This document shows, in pieces, positions 1-9,959 of a DNA stretch of 64,000 nucleotides. The position numbers and the translations under genes are program-made. The stretch covers positions 1 through 64,000 of the forward strand of contig NZ_LBNQ01000018.1 of assembly GCF_001005215.1 (NCBI RefSeq), written 5' to 3'. Positions within the stretch are counted from its first letter, which is position 1, and every line of letters begins with the position of its first letter. Source of the stretch: Lampropedia cohaerens. GTDB lineage: Bacteria; Pseudomonadota; Gammaproteobacteria; Burkholderiales; Burkholderiaceae_C. The notes beneath the pieces are model-generated. The model was not told the origin of the DNA. It was given only the letters and a program-made list of their open reading frames with translations, and did not search any database.

Positions 1-2
1 AA

Positions 3-1193
<1,191 letters not shown>

Positions 1194-1217
1194 TCGTTGG
1201 TGAAAGGAATCTGACCC

Positions 1218-1529
1218 GTGAGCAAGCAAAAAATCCGCATCCGCCTCAAGGCCTTCGATTACAAGCTGATCGACCAGTCGGCCGCTGAAATCGTCGACAC
1301 CGCCAAGCGCACTGGCGCCATCGTCAAGGGCCCCGTGCCCTTGCCGACGCGTTTCAAGCGCTTTGACATCCTGCGCTCGCCGCACGTCAACAAGACCAGC
1401 CGTGACCAGCTCGAAATCCGCACGCACCAGCGTCTGATGGACATTGTCGATCCGACTGACAAGACTGTTGACGCGCTGATGAAGCTGGATCTGCCCGCTG
1501 GCGTGGACGTTGAGATCAAGCTGCAGTAA
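1218..1529 (+). CDS. rpsJ: 30S ribosomal protein S10
   Basis: Ribosomal protein S10 is part of the 30S head and also acts as the NusE transcription antitermination factor. It is 103 residues long, the standard length, and carries the typical IRIRLKAFD start and the THQRLMDI segment. Translation begins at GTG 1218, preceded by a GAAAGGA ribosome binding site at about 1202-1208. It follows tuf by 24 bp. It is normally the first gene of the S10 operon and directly followed by rplC. Here an intrinsic terminator follows 60 bp after the stop, and rplC is more than 8 kb away with its own promoter, so rpsJ is probably transcribed only with tuf. Confidence 0.98.
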   Translation: MSKQKIRIRLKAFDYKLIDQSAAEIVDTAKRTGAIVKGPVPLPTRFKRFDILRSPHVNKTSRDQLEIRTHQRLMDIVDPTDKTVDALMKLDLPAGVDVEIKLQ

Positions 1530-1589
1530 GCAGCGCCAAGCGTCATCATGCGATCGAGCCCTGCCCGACGCATGATGACCTTGCCCCAC

Positions 1590-1622
1590 AAGGCCTGGCC
1601 GTTTTGCGGTCAGGCCTTTTTC
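1590..1622 (+). terminator. Intrinsic terminator after rpsJ
   Basis: The inverted repeat AAGGCCTGGCCG / CGGTCAGGCCTT, with one G-T mismatch, encloses a short TTTTG loop and is followed by a run of five T residues from about 1617. It is a good rho-independent terminator and marks the end of the tuf-rpsJ transcript, separating rpsJ from the genes that follow. Confidence 0.85.
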
Positions 1623-1744
1623 GTGGCCAGGGCAATGCCATCGGTGTCGATGGCGCAAGCTGTGCCGCATGTCGCGGACAATGTCCGCGCAAGGCGGCAC
1701 ACAATTTGCTCTGCCATTCACGCACTGCATTACCGGGACCCGCC

Positions 1745-4700
1745 ATGACCATTCACGTCGCGCTCAATCACGTTACCCATTACCGGTACGACAGACTGGT
1801 CGAGCTGCATCCACAGGTCGTTCGGCTGCGGCCGGCGCCGCATTGCCGCACACGCATTCTCTCGTTCAGCCAGCGCGTCGAGCCAGCTAACCACTTTTGC
1901 AATTGGCAGCAAGATCCCTTTGCCAACTATCTGGCGCGGCTGGTGTTTCCGGAGCGTACGCGCGAATTCAAGGTCACCATCGATCTGGTCGCCGAGATGG
2001 CGGTCTACAACCCGTTTGACTTCTTCCTTGAGCCCAGCGCCGAGCATGCACCGTTCGCCTATCCCACCGAGTCGCTCCGGGACCTCACGCCCTACCGTAC
2101 GCCGGGGCCCCTGACGCCGCGACTGGACGATTATCTGCAGCGTGTCGATCGCACGCCTCGACGTACCGTCGACTTCCTGGTCGATCTCAACCGCATGCTG
2201 TATGAAGACATTGCCTACACCATCCGGCTGGAGCCGGGCGTGCAGACGCCTGATGAGACGCTGCGGCTGCGCTCAGGCTCCTGCCGTGACTCGGGCTGGC
2301 TGCTGGTGGAGCTGCTGCGCCATCTGGGCTTTGCGGCGCGCTTCGTCTCCGGCTATCTGATCCAGCTGGTGCCCGATGTGAAGGCGCTGGATGGCCCCAG
2401 CGGTCCGAGCAGCGACTTTACCGATCTGCATGCCTGGTGCGAGGTCTTTCTTCCAGGAGCAGGCTGGATCGGCCTGGATCCGACGTCCGGACTGCTGGCT
2501 GGCGAAGGCCATATCCCGCTGGCATGTACGCCGCAGCCTTCCTCGGCGGCGCCGATCGAAGGAGCGGTCAGCAAGTGTGAAGTCGAGTTCTCGCACAGCA
2601 TGGGCGTTACGCGCATCCACGAATCGCCGCGCGTGACCAAGCCCTATACCGAGGAGCAATGGCAGGCCGTGCTGGCATTGGGCGAGCAGGTCGAGGCCGA
2701 TCTGGTCGCCGGCGACGTACGGCTGACCCAGGGCGGAGAACCCACCTTCGTGGCCGACAGCGACCGCGATGCACCAGAATGGAACATCGCCGCGCTGGGA
2801 CCGACCAAGCGCGGCTATGCCAATGCGCTGGTGCAAAAGCTGCAGGCGCACTATGGGCAAGGTGGTTTTCTGCACTTCGGGCAGGGCAAGTGGTATCCGG
2901 GCGAGCAGTTGCCGCGCTGGGCGCTGTCGATCTTCTGGCGCGCCGACGGCGAGCCGGCCTGGCGCAATCCTGAACGCTTTGCCGATGAGCGCGAGCCCTC
3001 CAACTACACCAGCGAGGATGCTGAACGGTTCGTGCACGCCCTGGCAGAAACCCTCGGTCTGAGTCCCCAGTACATCCAGCCCGGCTACGAGGACACCTGG
3101 TACTTCCTGTGGCGAGAGCGGCGCCTGCCGGTCAACGTCGATCCGTTCGATGCGCGCATCGACGATGAGATGGAACGGGCGCGCCTGCGCCGTCTTGCGA
3201 TGCAGGGGCTTGAGCATGTCGTGGGCTACGCCCTGCCGTTGATGCCGGGCAGCGCGGCCGGACGCAAAGAGCGCTGCTGGCAGACCGGTCCCTGGTTCCT
3301 GCGCGATGAGCGCATGTACCTGATCCCGGGGGACTCGCCGATGGGCTATCGCCTGCCGCTGGATTCGCTGCCCTGGGTCTCCGAAGCCGACTTTCCCTAC
3401 TTCGTCGATCGCGATCCCTATGCGCCGCGCGGCGACTTGCCCAGCGCCAGCAGCCTGGCTGAGCGCTACGCTGCCAACGCCGCGGCCCCGCAGCGTGTGC
3501 CGCTGCAGCCAGTGCCGCAGGATGAGATGTGCGTGCGAGCAGCGCCCGCAACGGGCAACGCAGCCGCTGCGCCATCCACCGTGCAGGCAGATGAACCTGT
3601 GGTGCCGATGCCGCGCCGCTTCGAATCCGCGCACTGGGTGGCGCGCACCGCGCTGGTGGCCGAGGTGCGCGAGGGAATTCTTTACGTGTTCATGCCGCCG
3701 CTGGCGATGCTGGAGGACTACCTGGACCTGTTGGCAGCCATCGAGGCAACGGCCGAGCGCCTGGCAGTCAAGCTCGTGCTTGAAGGCTATCCACCACCAC
3801 GCGATCCGCGCCTGAAGGTGCTGCAGGTCACGCCTGATCCGGGGGTTATCGAGGTCAACATCCACCCTGCGGCGAACTGGCAGGAGCTGGTCGAGCACAC
3901 GGAATTTCTCTATCAGGCGGCGTTCGAGACGCATCTGTGCGCCGAAAAGTTCGCGCTGGATGGCCGTCACACAGGCACGGGCGGAGGCAACCATTTCGTG
4001 CTGGGCGGCGCCACGCCGGACGATTCGCCCTTTCTGCGCCGCCCAGAGCTGTTGAGCAGTCTGCTGGGCTACTGGAACAACCATCCCAGCCTGTCCTATC
4101 TGTTCAGCGGGTTGTTCATTGGCCCGACCAGTCAGGCGCCACGGCTGGACGAGGCCCGCAACGACCAGCTTTATGAATTGGAGATCGCCATCGCGCAGAT
4201 CGCGCGCAACCGCCAGGTCCATGGCCAGGAAATGCCGCCGTGGCTGATCGACCGTACCTTGCGCAACATTCTGATCGACGTCACGGGCAATACGCACCGC
4301 AGCGAGTTCTCGATCGACAAGCTGTACTCGCCAGATGGGCCGACAGGGCGCCTCGGGCTGCTTGAGTTGCGCGCCTTCGAGATGCCGCCGCACGCGCGCA
4401 TGAGCATCGTGCAGCAATTGCTGCTGCGCGCTTTGATAGCGCGCTTCTGGAAGGAACCCTATCGCGCGCCCCTGCAGCGCTGGAACACGGCCTTGCATGA
4501 CCGCTTCATGCTGCCGACCTTCATCTGGATGGATTTTGAGGATGTGCTGGCAGAACTGGCGCTGCCCGAGAACGGCGGCTATCAGTTTGACGCCAAATGG
4601 TTCGCTCCGCATTTCGAATTCCGCTTCCCCCAGTTTGGCGACATGGCCGTGGCGGGCATGCAGCTGACGATCCGCAGTGCGCTGGAGCCCTGGCATGTGA

Positions 4701-5164
4701 TGGGCGAGGAGGGCGCCATCGGCGGTACCGTCCGGTATGTCGACTCATCACTGGAGCGGTTGGAGGTCAAGGTCACCGGCATGACCGACAGCCGCTACGT
4801 CGTGACCGTGAACGGTCAGACACTGCCGCTGCAGCCGACGGGAACGGTGGGCGAGTGCGTTGCAGGTGTGCGTTACAAGGCGTGGAACCCACCGTCGGCA
4901 CTGCACCCCACCATCGGTGTGCACGCGCCGCTGACCTTCGATGTCGTCGATACCTGGACGCATCGCAGCCTGGGCGGCTGCCAGTACCACGTGCAGCATC
5001 CGGGCGGGGCGAATCCATCGACCTTCCCGATCAACGCCTACGAGGCGGAAGCGCGCAGGCTGGCGCGTTTCTTCCGCATCGGCCATACGCCCGGACGCAT
5101 GGAAGTGCAGCCGCCGCGACCCAGCCGGGAAATGCCATTCACGCTGGATCTGCGTCGCCATTGA
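1745..5164 (+). CDS. Transglutaminase-like/DUF2126 putative amidoligase fusion
   Basis: A 1139-residue protein. The N-terminal third is a bacterial transglutaminase-like module: a beta-rich N domain (HVTHYRYDR) and a cysteine-protease-like core with a visible triad, Cys180 in GSCRDS, His229 in LHAWCEV and Asp245 in GLDPTSG. The remaining ~800 residues match my recollection of DUF2126, with GGEPTF near 330, TGGGNHFVLGG near 745 and HRSEFSIDKLY near 852. DUF2126 has been predicted to be a glutamine-synthetase-fold COOH-NH2 ligase. The chosen start is ATG 1745, where homology begins; an in-frame upstream extension to 1604 would overlap the rpsJ terminator. It is the first gene of a same-strand island with a membrane protein, an ATP-grasp/alpha-E protein and a second transglutaminase. 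Inferred role: ligation and/or cross-linking of peptides; the substrate is unknown. Confidence 0.85.
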   Translation: MTIHVALNHVTHYRYDRLVELHPQVVRLRPAPHCRTRILSFSQRVEPANHFCNWQQDPFANYLARLVFPERTREFKVTIDLVAEMAVYNPFDFFLEPSAEHAPFAYPTESLRDLTPYRTPGPLTPRLDDYLQRVDRTPRRTVDFLVDLNRMLYEDIAYTIRLEPGVQTPDETLRLRSGSCRDSGWLLVELLRHLGFAARFVSGYLIQLVPDVKALDGPSGPSSDFTDLHAWCEVFLPGAGWIGLDPTSGLLAGEGHIPLACTPQPSSAAPIEGAVSKCEVEFSHSMGVTRIHESPRVTKPYTEEQWQAVLALGEQVEADLVAGDVRLTQGGEPTFVADSDRDAPEWNIAALGPTKRGYANALVQKLQAHYGQGGFLHFGQGKWYPGEQLPRWALSIFWRADGEPAWRNPERFADEREPSNYTSEDAERFVHALAETLGLSPQYIQPGYEDTWYFLWRERRLPVNVDPFDARIDDEMERARLRRLAMQGLEHVVGYALPLMPGSAAGRKERCWQTGPWFLRDERMYLIPGDSPMGYRLPLDSLPWVSEADFPYFVDRDPYAPRGDLPSASSLAERYAANAAAPQRVPLQPVPQDEMCVRAAPATGNAAAAPSTVQADEPVVPMPRRFESAHWVARTALVAEVREGILYVFMPPLAMLEDYLDLLAAIEATAERLAVKLVLEGYPPPRDPRLKVLQVTPDPGVIEVNIHPAANWQELVEHTEFLYQAAFETHLCAEKFALDGRHTGTGGGNHFVLGGATPDDSPFLRRPELLSSLLGYWNNHPSLSYLFSGLFIGPTSQAPRLDEARNDQLYELEIAIAQIARNRQVHGQEMPPWLIDRTLRNILIDVTGNTHRSEFSIDKLYSPDGPTGRLGLLELRAFEMPPHARMSIVQQLLLRALIARFWKEPYRAPLQRWNTALHDRFMLPTFIWMDFEDVLAELALPENGGYQFDAKWFAPHFEFRFPQFGDMAVAGMQLTIRSALEPWHVMGEEGAIGGTVRYVDSSLERLEVKVTGMTDSRYVVTVNGQTLPLQPTGTVGECVAGVRYKAWNPPSALHPTIGVHAPLTFDVVDTWTHRSLGGCQYHVQHPGGANPSTFPINAYEAEARRLARFFRIGHTPGRMEVQPPRPSREMPFTLDLRRH

Positions 5165-5333
5165 AATCGGCCGCTCACGCGCTGTCGCGGTGCCGGAATT
5201 GTGAACAATGCTTGTGCCGCTGATGCAGGCGCGCATGCGGGTTTGCGCAGCTGCGCCGATTTTCGCGGAGAATTGGCAGCTTTTGCAGCTGGCCGGTCCA
5301 CCGCGCAGGCGCTGGGCCAGCCAGCCGACTCTG

Positions 5334-6056
5334 ATGCCATCACTCATACCTTCGAAGGGGGCGCTGCCAGCGCGTGTTCGTCGTCATGGCTGGCCGCGTG
5401 CCCTGCTTCAGGCGCTTGTCATCGTCGCGGCCTTGGTGGCGTGCTATTTTGCGGCGCCGCTGCTGCCCGCCCGCCTGGGCTGGGAAAACGGTGTGATCGA
5501 AAACACGCAGGTGGTGCTGCTGCTGTCAGGGGGGCTGCTGGCCGTGCGCTATGCGCTGCACGCGCTGGTGCAGCCGCAGCGCGCATTCTGGTGGGTGATC
5601 TCGCCGCTGTGGGGCGTGCTGGCCCTGCGAGAGCTCAGCTGGGGCGCGACGCTGCTGCCACCGTTGCACCTCGATCCGCTGACCGGGCCGACCTTTTCCT
5701 CCTCGCAGCAGTTGTTCTACAAGCCCCTGATCACGCCCGCCTTGCTGGTGCTGGTTGCCGGCCTGGTGGTGGTCCTGCTGGTCTGGCGTGCCTACCGCCT
5801 GCTGCCGCTGCTGTGGCAGTGCCGGGGTGTGCCATGGTCCGAAATGGCACTGGTCGTGGCGTGCATGCTGGTCTCGACCGCGGCGGAAGGGCACATGGGG
5901 CTGTCCATCCAGGGCCTGGGGCATGGTGCGTCGCAGCTGCTGGAGGAGTTTGCCGAACTGCTGGCATATCTCATGCTGCTGGTGGGACAGTGCCGGGTAC
6001 ACCAGGCGCTGGACCATGGCGCAGCGTTGGGCGCGCGTGCGCAAGGCCAGCCCTGA
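5334..6056 (+). CDS. Polytopic membrane protein of unknown function
   Basis: I do not recognise the family. From ATG 5334 the protein has 240 residues and about six hydrophobic segments, near residues 24-44, 55-75, 85-100, 134-152, 168-188 and 205-222. Charged residues lie in or at the edges of these segments, in GVIENTQVV, LRELSWG and QLLEEFAELLAY, so these could be functional positions. The frame is open from 5208 (ATG, 282 residues), but the extra 42 residues look like translated spacer and neither start has a strong ribosome binding site, so the start is uncertain. It lies between the DUF2126 fusion (170 bp upstream) and the ATP-grasp/alpha-E gene (24 bp downstream) on the same strand. 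Its position suggests it anchors or transports something for the amidoligase system; this is inference from context only. Confidence 0.7.
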   Translation: MPSLIPSKGALPARVRRHGWPRALLQALVIVAALVACYFAAPLLPARLGWENGVIENTQVVLLLSGGLLAVRYALHALVQPQRAFWWVISPLWGVLALRELSWGATLLPPLHLDPLTGPTFSSSQQLFYKPLITPALLVLVAGLVVVLLVWRAYRLLPLLWQCRGVPWSEMALVVACMLVSTAAEGHMGLSIQGLGHGASQLLEEFAELLAYLMLLVGQCRVHQALDHGAALGARAQGQP

Positions 6057-6080
6057 CCCTCACGGAGCACGTCCTGCCCC

Positions 6081-8702
6081 ATGCCTATGTCGCTGTTTGA
6101 CAACGAACTCGCCGCCTCGGATCTGGCCGACAGCCTGATCGAGCCGCTGGCACAGCATCCGCCTGCCGGACATTTCGACACTCTGCGCGGCCGGGCTGGG
6201 GGCGATCGGCTGGCGGCGCACTGGAACATCTTTTTCGCGCAGGAAATCGAGCGGCTCAAAGGGGCCGGAGGCATTGCCGATACCGCCTATGCATTGACTG
6301 CGCGCCTGGATGAGCTGCAGCAGCAGTTGGCGCGTAACGTCGAGGACAACGGCATCACCTACAACGTGTACTCGGACGCGGTCAGTCGCACCAGGCCGTG
6401 GTCGGTCGATCTGTTTCCGGCCATTCTCACGCAGCACGACTGGCTCGGCATCCGAGACGGGGTGCTGCAGCGCGCCGAGCTGCTCAACCGTATCCTGGCC
6501 GACGTTTACGGCGAGCAGCGCCTGCTGCGCGATGGCTATCTACCCAGTGCGCTGGTACATGGGCATCCAGGTTATTTCCGCGCGGCCCATGGTATCCGTC
6601 CGGCCGGCGGGACGTTCCTGCACATTGCGGCCTTCGACCTGGCGCAGGGCCCGGACGGCAAGTGGTGGGTGATGTCGCAACGCACGCAGGCGCCCTCGGG
6701 GCTGGGGTATGCGCTGGAAAACCGCATCATCGTCGCCCGGCTGTTCAAGGATGCCTTCGCACAGCTGCACATCGAGCGGCTAGCCGAGAGTTTTTCCGCA
6801 CTGGTGCGCAGCCTGGCTGCGCACAGCCCGGCCGGCGATCGGGCGCGCACGGTGCTGCTGACGCCCGGGCCCTACAGCGAAACGTACTTCGAGCACATTT
6901 ACCTGGCGCGCTACCTCGGCATCACCTTGGTCGAAGGGGGCGACCTCGTGGTGCGCGACCAGCAGGTCTGGCTCAAGACCATGAAGGGGCTGGAGAAGGT
7001 CGACGTGATCATCCGCCGCCTGGACGATGACTATCTCGATCCGCTGGAGCTGCGGGCCGACTCCGCGCTGGGCATTCCCGGCATCCTGCAGGCGTGGCGC
7101 GCCGGCAACGTCGTGATGGCCAACGCGCCTGGGGCGGGGTTTCTGGAGTCGGCTTCGGTGCTGGGTTTTCTGCCCGCGCTGAGCACGCACCTGCTGGGCG
7201 AGCCGCTGAAGCTGCCGTCGGTTGCAAGCTGGTGGTTTGGCGAGCGTGCGGCCATGCACAACCTGCTGCCTGCGCTGTCCGACTACGTTATCAAGCCCAC
7301 TTTCAATGACCAGGCACGCCGCTTCGTGCCGGCCATCGTCAAGCGCCTCAAGCCTGCAGAGCTGCAGCAGTGGCGCGAGCGCATCGTGGCGCGGCCGGAA
7401 GCCCATTCCGCGCAGGCCTGGATGCCGCTGTCGCATACGCCGACGTGGACAGGCGGGAGTGCTTCCCGCAACGAGCATGCGCTGGCGAGCCAGCCGCCGA
7501 TCGGTATGCGCGCGATGATGATCCGTGTCTTTGCGTTGTCCGACGGGCCGGGACGCTGGCGCGTCGTGCCCGGGGGGCTGACCCGCATCGCGCCGCAGGG
7601 GCGCGAGGTGGTGTCCATGTACCGCGGCGGCAGCTCGGCCGATCTCTGGGTGATGACCGATCGGGCGCCAGCGACGCGCACGGCGGCAATGGGTCACCAC
7701 CGCGTCGACAACGCCGTCACCAGCCGGGCCGCGGAAAACCTGTTCTGGTTCGGGCGCTACTCGGAGCGTCTGGACAATGGTGTGCGCCTGGCGCGCATTG
7801 CGCTGGAGTCGCTGGGCAACACGGAGCTGGACCTTTCTGGCAGGACCATGGACTGGCTGCATCAGCTGGCGGTTGAAAATGGCCTTGTGAACGAGGCGAC
7901 CGCCTCGCCGCGCGTGGCGAGGCTGCTGTTCGAGCGCGCGCTGGTGGCGTCGCTGCCCGACCGGCGCGCCGAGCTCGGCGCCTACAGTGTTGCCACCGTG
8001 CTCGATGCCCTGCAGCGCGCGGCGTTTGCGGTGCGTGAGCGCCTGGCTCAGGAGCAGTGGAGCCTGGTCAACCTGGCCCAGCAGCAGTTCTACGCCACGT
8101 TGGGCAGCGGGTCGCCACAAACGCGGCAGGCGCTGCAGGCGCTGGTGCAACTCACGGACCAGTCCATGGCCATGACTGGCGCGCAGCTGGACCGCATGAC
8201 CCGCGACGACGGCTGGCGCATGCTTTCGCTGGGGCGACAGGTTGAGCGCATGGCGACGTTGGGTGCAGCGTTGGCCAGCGCCTTTGCGTGTGGAGTCGTC
8301 AACGATGACGCCGGGTTTTCTCTGCTGCTGAGCTTGTTTGACAGCACCATCACCTATCGCTCGCGCTACCAACAGCACCGCGATGCCTATGCCCTCGTCG
8401 AACTGCTGGTGCTGGAAGATGAAAATCCCCGCTCCCTGCTGTGGATGTCCAACACCATCATGGGCCGCCTCAAGCGGCTGCCCGGCATTCCTGCGGCCGC
8501 CTGGCAAAGTGACGGTGAGCTCGATGGCCTGCCCCATTGCTGGGATGCCCGGCATCTGCTGGCGCTTGCCGATGCGAATGCGCACCAGGCGCTGGCTGCG
8601 ATCATTGCGCAGGCCGCGCAGGCCGCCCAGCGGCTGTCGGACAGGCTGACGCAGCAATACTTCGTGCATGCGCATGCGCTGACCCAGTCGGTCGGCAGCT
8701 GA
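6081..8702 (+). CDS. Circularly permuted type 2 ATP-grasp / alpha-E domain fusion
   Basis: An 873-residue two-domain protein. Residues ~75-520 look like the circularly permuted ATP-grasp family (DUF404/DUF407), with DNGITYNVY, VHGHPGYFRA, LTPGPYSETYFEH and IIRRLDDDYLDP as recognisable segments. From about residue 545 an alpha-helical alpha-E (DUF403) domain begins with SRAAENLFWFGRYSERLDN and runs to the end. In many genomes these two domains are separate neighbouring genes; here they are fused. ATP-grasp enzymes form an amide via an acyl-phosphate, and this subfamily has been predicted to extend or attach short peptides; the alpha-E domain has no proven activity. Starts at 6081 or 6087 are both possible. 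The second transglutaminase follows 44 bp later, consistent with one operon. Confidence 0.88.
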   Translation: MPMSLFDNELAASDLADSLIEPLAQHPPAGHFDTLRGRAGGDRLAAHWNIFFAQEIERLKGAGGIADTAYALTARLDELQQQLARNVEDNGITYNVYSDAVSRTRPWSVDLFPAILTQHDWLGIRDGVLQRAELLNRILADVYGEQRLLRDGYLPSALVHGHPGYFRAAHGIRPAGGTFLHIAAFDLAQGPDGKWWVMSQRTQAPSGLGYALENRIIVARLFKDAFAQLHIERLAESFSALVRSLAAHSPAGDRARTVLLTPGPYSETYFEHIYLARYLGITLVEGGDLVVRDQQVWLKTMKGLEKVDVIIRRLDDDYLDPLELRADSALGIPGILQAWRAGNVVMANAPGAGFLESASVLGFLPALSTHLLGEPLKLPSVASWWFGERAAMHNLLPALSDYVIKPTFNDQARRFVPAIVKRLKPAELQQWRERIVARPEAHSAQAWMPLSHTPTWTGGSASRNEHALASQPPIGMRAMMIRVFALSDGPGRWRVVPGGLTRIAPQGREVVSMYRGGSSADLWVMTDRAPATRTAAMGHHRVDNAVTSRAAENLFWFGRYSERLDNGVRLARIALESLGNTELDLSGRTMDWLHQLAVENGLVNEATASPRVARLLFERALVASLPDRRAELGAYSVATVLDALQRAAFAVRERLAQEQWSLVNLAQQQFYATLGSGSPQTRQALQALVQLTDQSMAMTGAQLDRMTRDDGWRMLSLGRQVERMATLGAALASAFACGVVNDDAGFSLLLSLFDSTITYRSRYQQHRDAYALVELLVLEDENPRSLLWMSNTIMGRLKRLPGIPAAAWQSDGELDGLPHCWDARHLLALADANAHQALAAIIAQAAQAAQRLSDRLTQQYFVHAHALTQSVGS

Positions 8703-8746
8703 GCGCGCATGGATCGCAATCGTTACGGATCAAAGAGCAGGCCCCC

Positions 8747-9643
8747 ATGCACCTATCGGTCATTCATGAGACCCGCTACCGCTACGAGGAGGCGGTGCTG
8801 CAGGCCCACCACATGGCGTACCTGCGCCCCATGGAGGAAGCCGGCCAGCGCCTGCACGCGTTCGACCTGGAGATAGCGCCTGCGCCTTCGGCACTGGCCT
8901 GGAGCACCGATCGCTACGGTCAGCAGCGCTGCTACTTCGAGCTGACCGAGCCTCATGAGGAACTGGTGGTGACGGCACGCAGCAGACTGACGACGCAGCC
9001 GCTGCCCGCAGCGATGGTCGGCAAGCTGCCGCACGTGCAGCTGCCCGCAGGCATGCCCTGGGAGGAGGCGGCGCGTGCCATGCAGTACGTGGCGGGCCAG
9101 GCGTATGACGCGGCGCGTGAATATGCGCAGCCCTCTGCGCTGGCGCCGGTGCACGATGCCTTCGCGGACTATGCGCGGCAATCGGAGCTGCGCGGCCTGA
9201 GCGCCCACCAGGTGGCCGCCGAGCTGTGCCATCGCATCTACCGCGAGTTCAGGTATGAGTCCGAAGCCACCGATGTGAGCACCCCACCGCTGCAGGCGTT
9301 GAAGCTTCGTGCCGGGGTGTGCCAGGATTTCGCGCAGGTGATGATTGCCGCGCTGCGCTCACTGGGGCTGCCGGCCCGATACGTCAGCGGCTATCTGCTG
9401 ACCGAGCCACCGCCCGGGCAGCCGAGGCTGATTGGCGTCGATGCCTCCCACGCCTGGGTCAGCGCCTATTGCCCGCAAGCCGGCTGGCTGGAATTCGACC
9501 CGACCAACAACTGCCTGGCTGGCCAGCAACACGTGCGCCTGGCGTATGGCCGCGATTACGGCGACGTCGCACCGCTCAGAGGGGTGATTCGTGGTGGCGG
9601 CGCCCATACGTTGAAAGTGGCAGTGACTGTCATGCCGGCGTAA
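8747..9643 (+). CDS. Transglutaminase-like cysteine peptidase family protein
   Basis: A 298-residue stand-alone transglutaminase-like protein. It has the N-terminal beta domain (ETRYRYEEAV) typical of bacterial transglutaminase genes and a core with the triad Cys192 (GVCQDF), His235 (ASHAWV) and Asp251 (EFDPTN), in the same order and similar spacing as in the larger fusion at the start of the island. No signal peptide or membrane segment is visible. The start ATG 8747 is where similarity to the family begins; the frame is open further upstream, inside the ATP-grasp gene, and was not used. In the family the fold can cleave or exchange amide bonds, so it could trim or transfer the product of the neighbouring ligases. 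It is the last gene of the island; the rplC promoter follows 110 bp downstream. Confidence 0.88.
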   Translation: MHLSVIHETRYRYEEAVLQAHHMAYLRPMEEAGQRLHAFDLEIAPAPSALAWSTDRYGQQRCYFELTEPHEELVVTARSRLTTQPLPAAMVGKLPHVQLPAGMPWEEAARAMQYVAGQAYDAAREYAQPSALAPVHDAFADYARQSELRGLSAHQVAAELCHRIYREFRYESEATDVSTPPLQALKLRAGVCQDFAQVMIAALRSLGLPARYVSGYLLTEPPPGQPRLIGVDASHAWVSAYCPQAGWLEFDPTNNCLAGQQHVRLAYGRDYGDVAPLRGVIRGGGAHTLKVAVTVMPA

Positions 9644-9752
9644 GAAAGGTTCTGTGCGCTGTTGCCCCGGCCCGACGTGCGCTGTGGCGCGCGCATGCGG
9701 CTCCTTGCCGGAGGCGCCGCAGTGCGGCATGTACCGTCGCAATGACAACCCC

Positions 9753-9781
9753 TTGTGCATATAGAAAATCCGTGCCATAAT
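9753..9781 (+). promoter_or_regulatory. Predicted sigma-70 promoter of the rplC operon
   Basis: TTGTGC at 9753-9758 and CATAAT at 9776-9781 are separated by 17 bp. This is the only good promoter-like pair between the transglutaminase and rplC, and it gives the displaced ribosomal operon its own start. Transcription would begin near 9788. Confidence 0.6.
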
Positions 9782-9959
9782 CGGCGGCTTCGTCTTGGCT
9801 ATCTGCTTGCTGCGAATGCAGTCGTGCGGGGCGCTTTTTCGGAGATTTTCATCAACCTTCTTCCATGCGAGCAGCGTATTAGCCGGTGCTGCACCGGTTG
9901 CTGGCGCAACGCAGTTGCCAATTGCAGTAGCTGCGGTGGGAGTTTTGGAGTAATAAACC
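9782..9959 (+). promoter_or_regulatory. Structured leader of the rplC operon
   Basis: About 170 nt separate the predicted promoter from rplC. A 7-bp hairpin GCCGGTG-CTG-CACCGGT lies at 9882-9898 and a second, GCAAC-GCA-GTTGC, at 9906-9918. The ribosome binding site GGAG is at 9947-9950. In E. coli the S10 leader upstream of rpsJ binds L4 for autogenous control; here the leader sits in front of rplC, so a comparable control could have moved with it. No convincing open reading frame is present in the 316 bp between 9643 and 9960. Confidence 0.45.

Noticed and set aside
1604..1744. N-terminal extension of the DUF2126 fusion
   Set aside because: It starts in the rpsJ terminator; family similarity begins at ATG 1745.
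2273..4696. 807-codon open frame on the minus strand
   Set aside because: It lies wholly opposite the transglutaminase-DUF2126 gene, has a His/Gln/Arg-rich shadow composition and no recognisable domain. High GC removes stop codons from antisense frames.
6780..8675. 631-codon minus-strand frame
   Set aside because: It is opposite the ATP-grasp/alpha-E gene, has no motif, and its composition is typical of GC-rich antisense.
9711..9730. Possible extra small gene between the second transglutaminase and rplC
   Set aside because: Only short frames without a ribosome binding site are present, and the promoter and leader explain the region.
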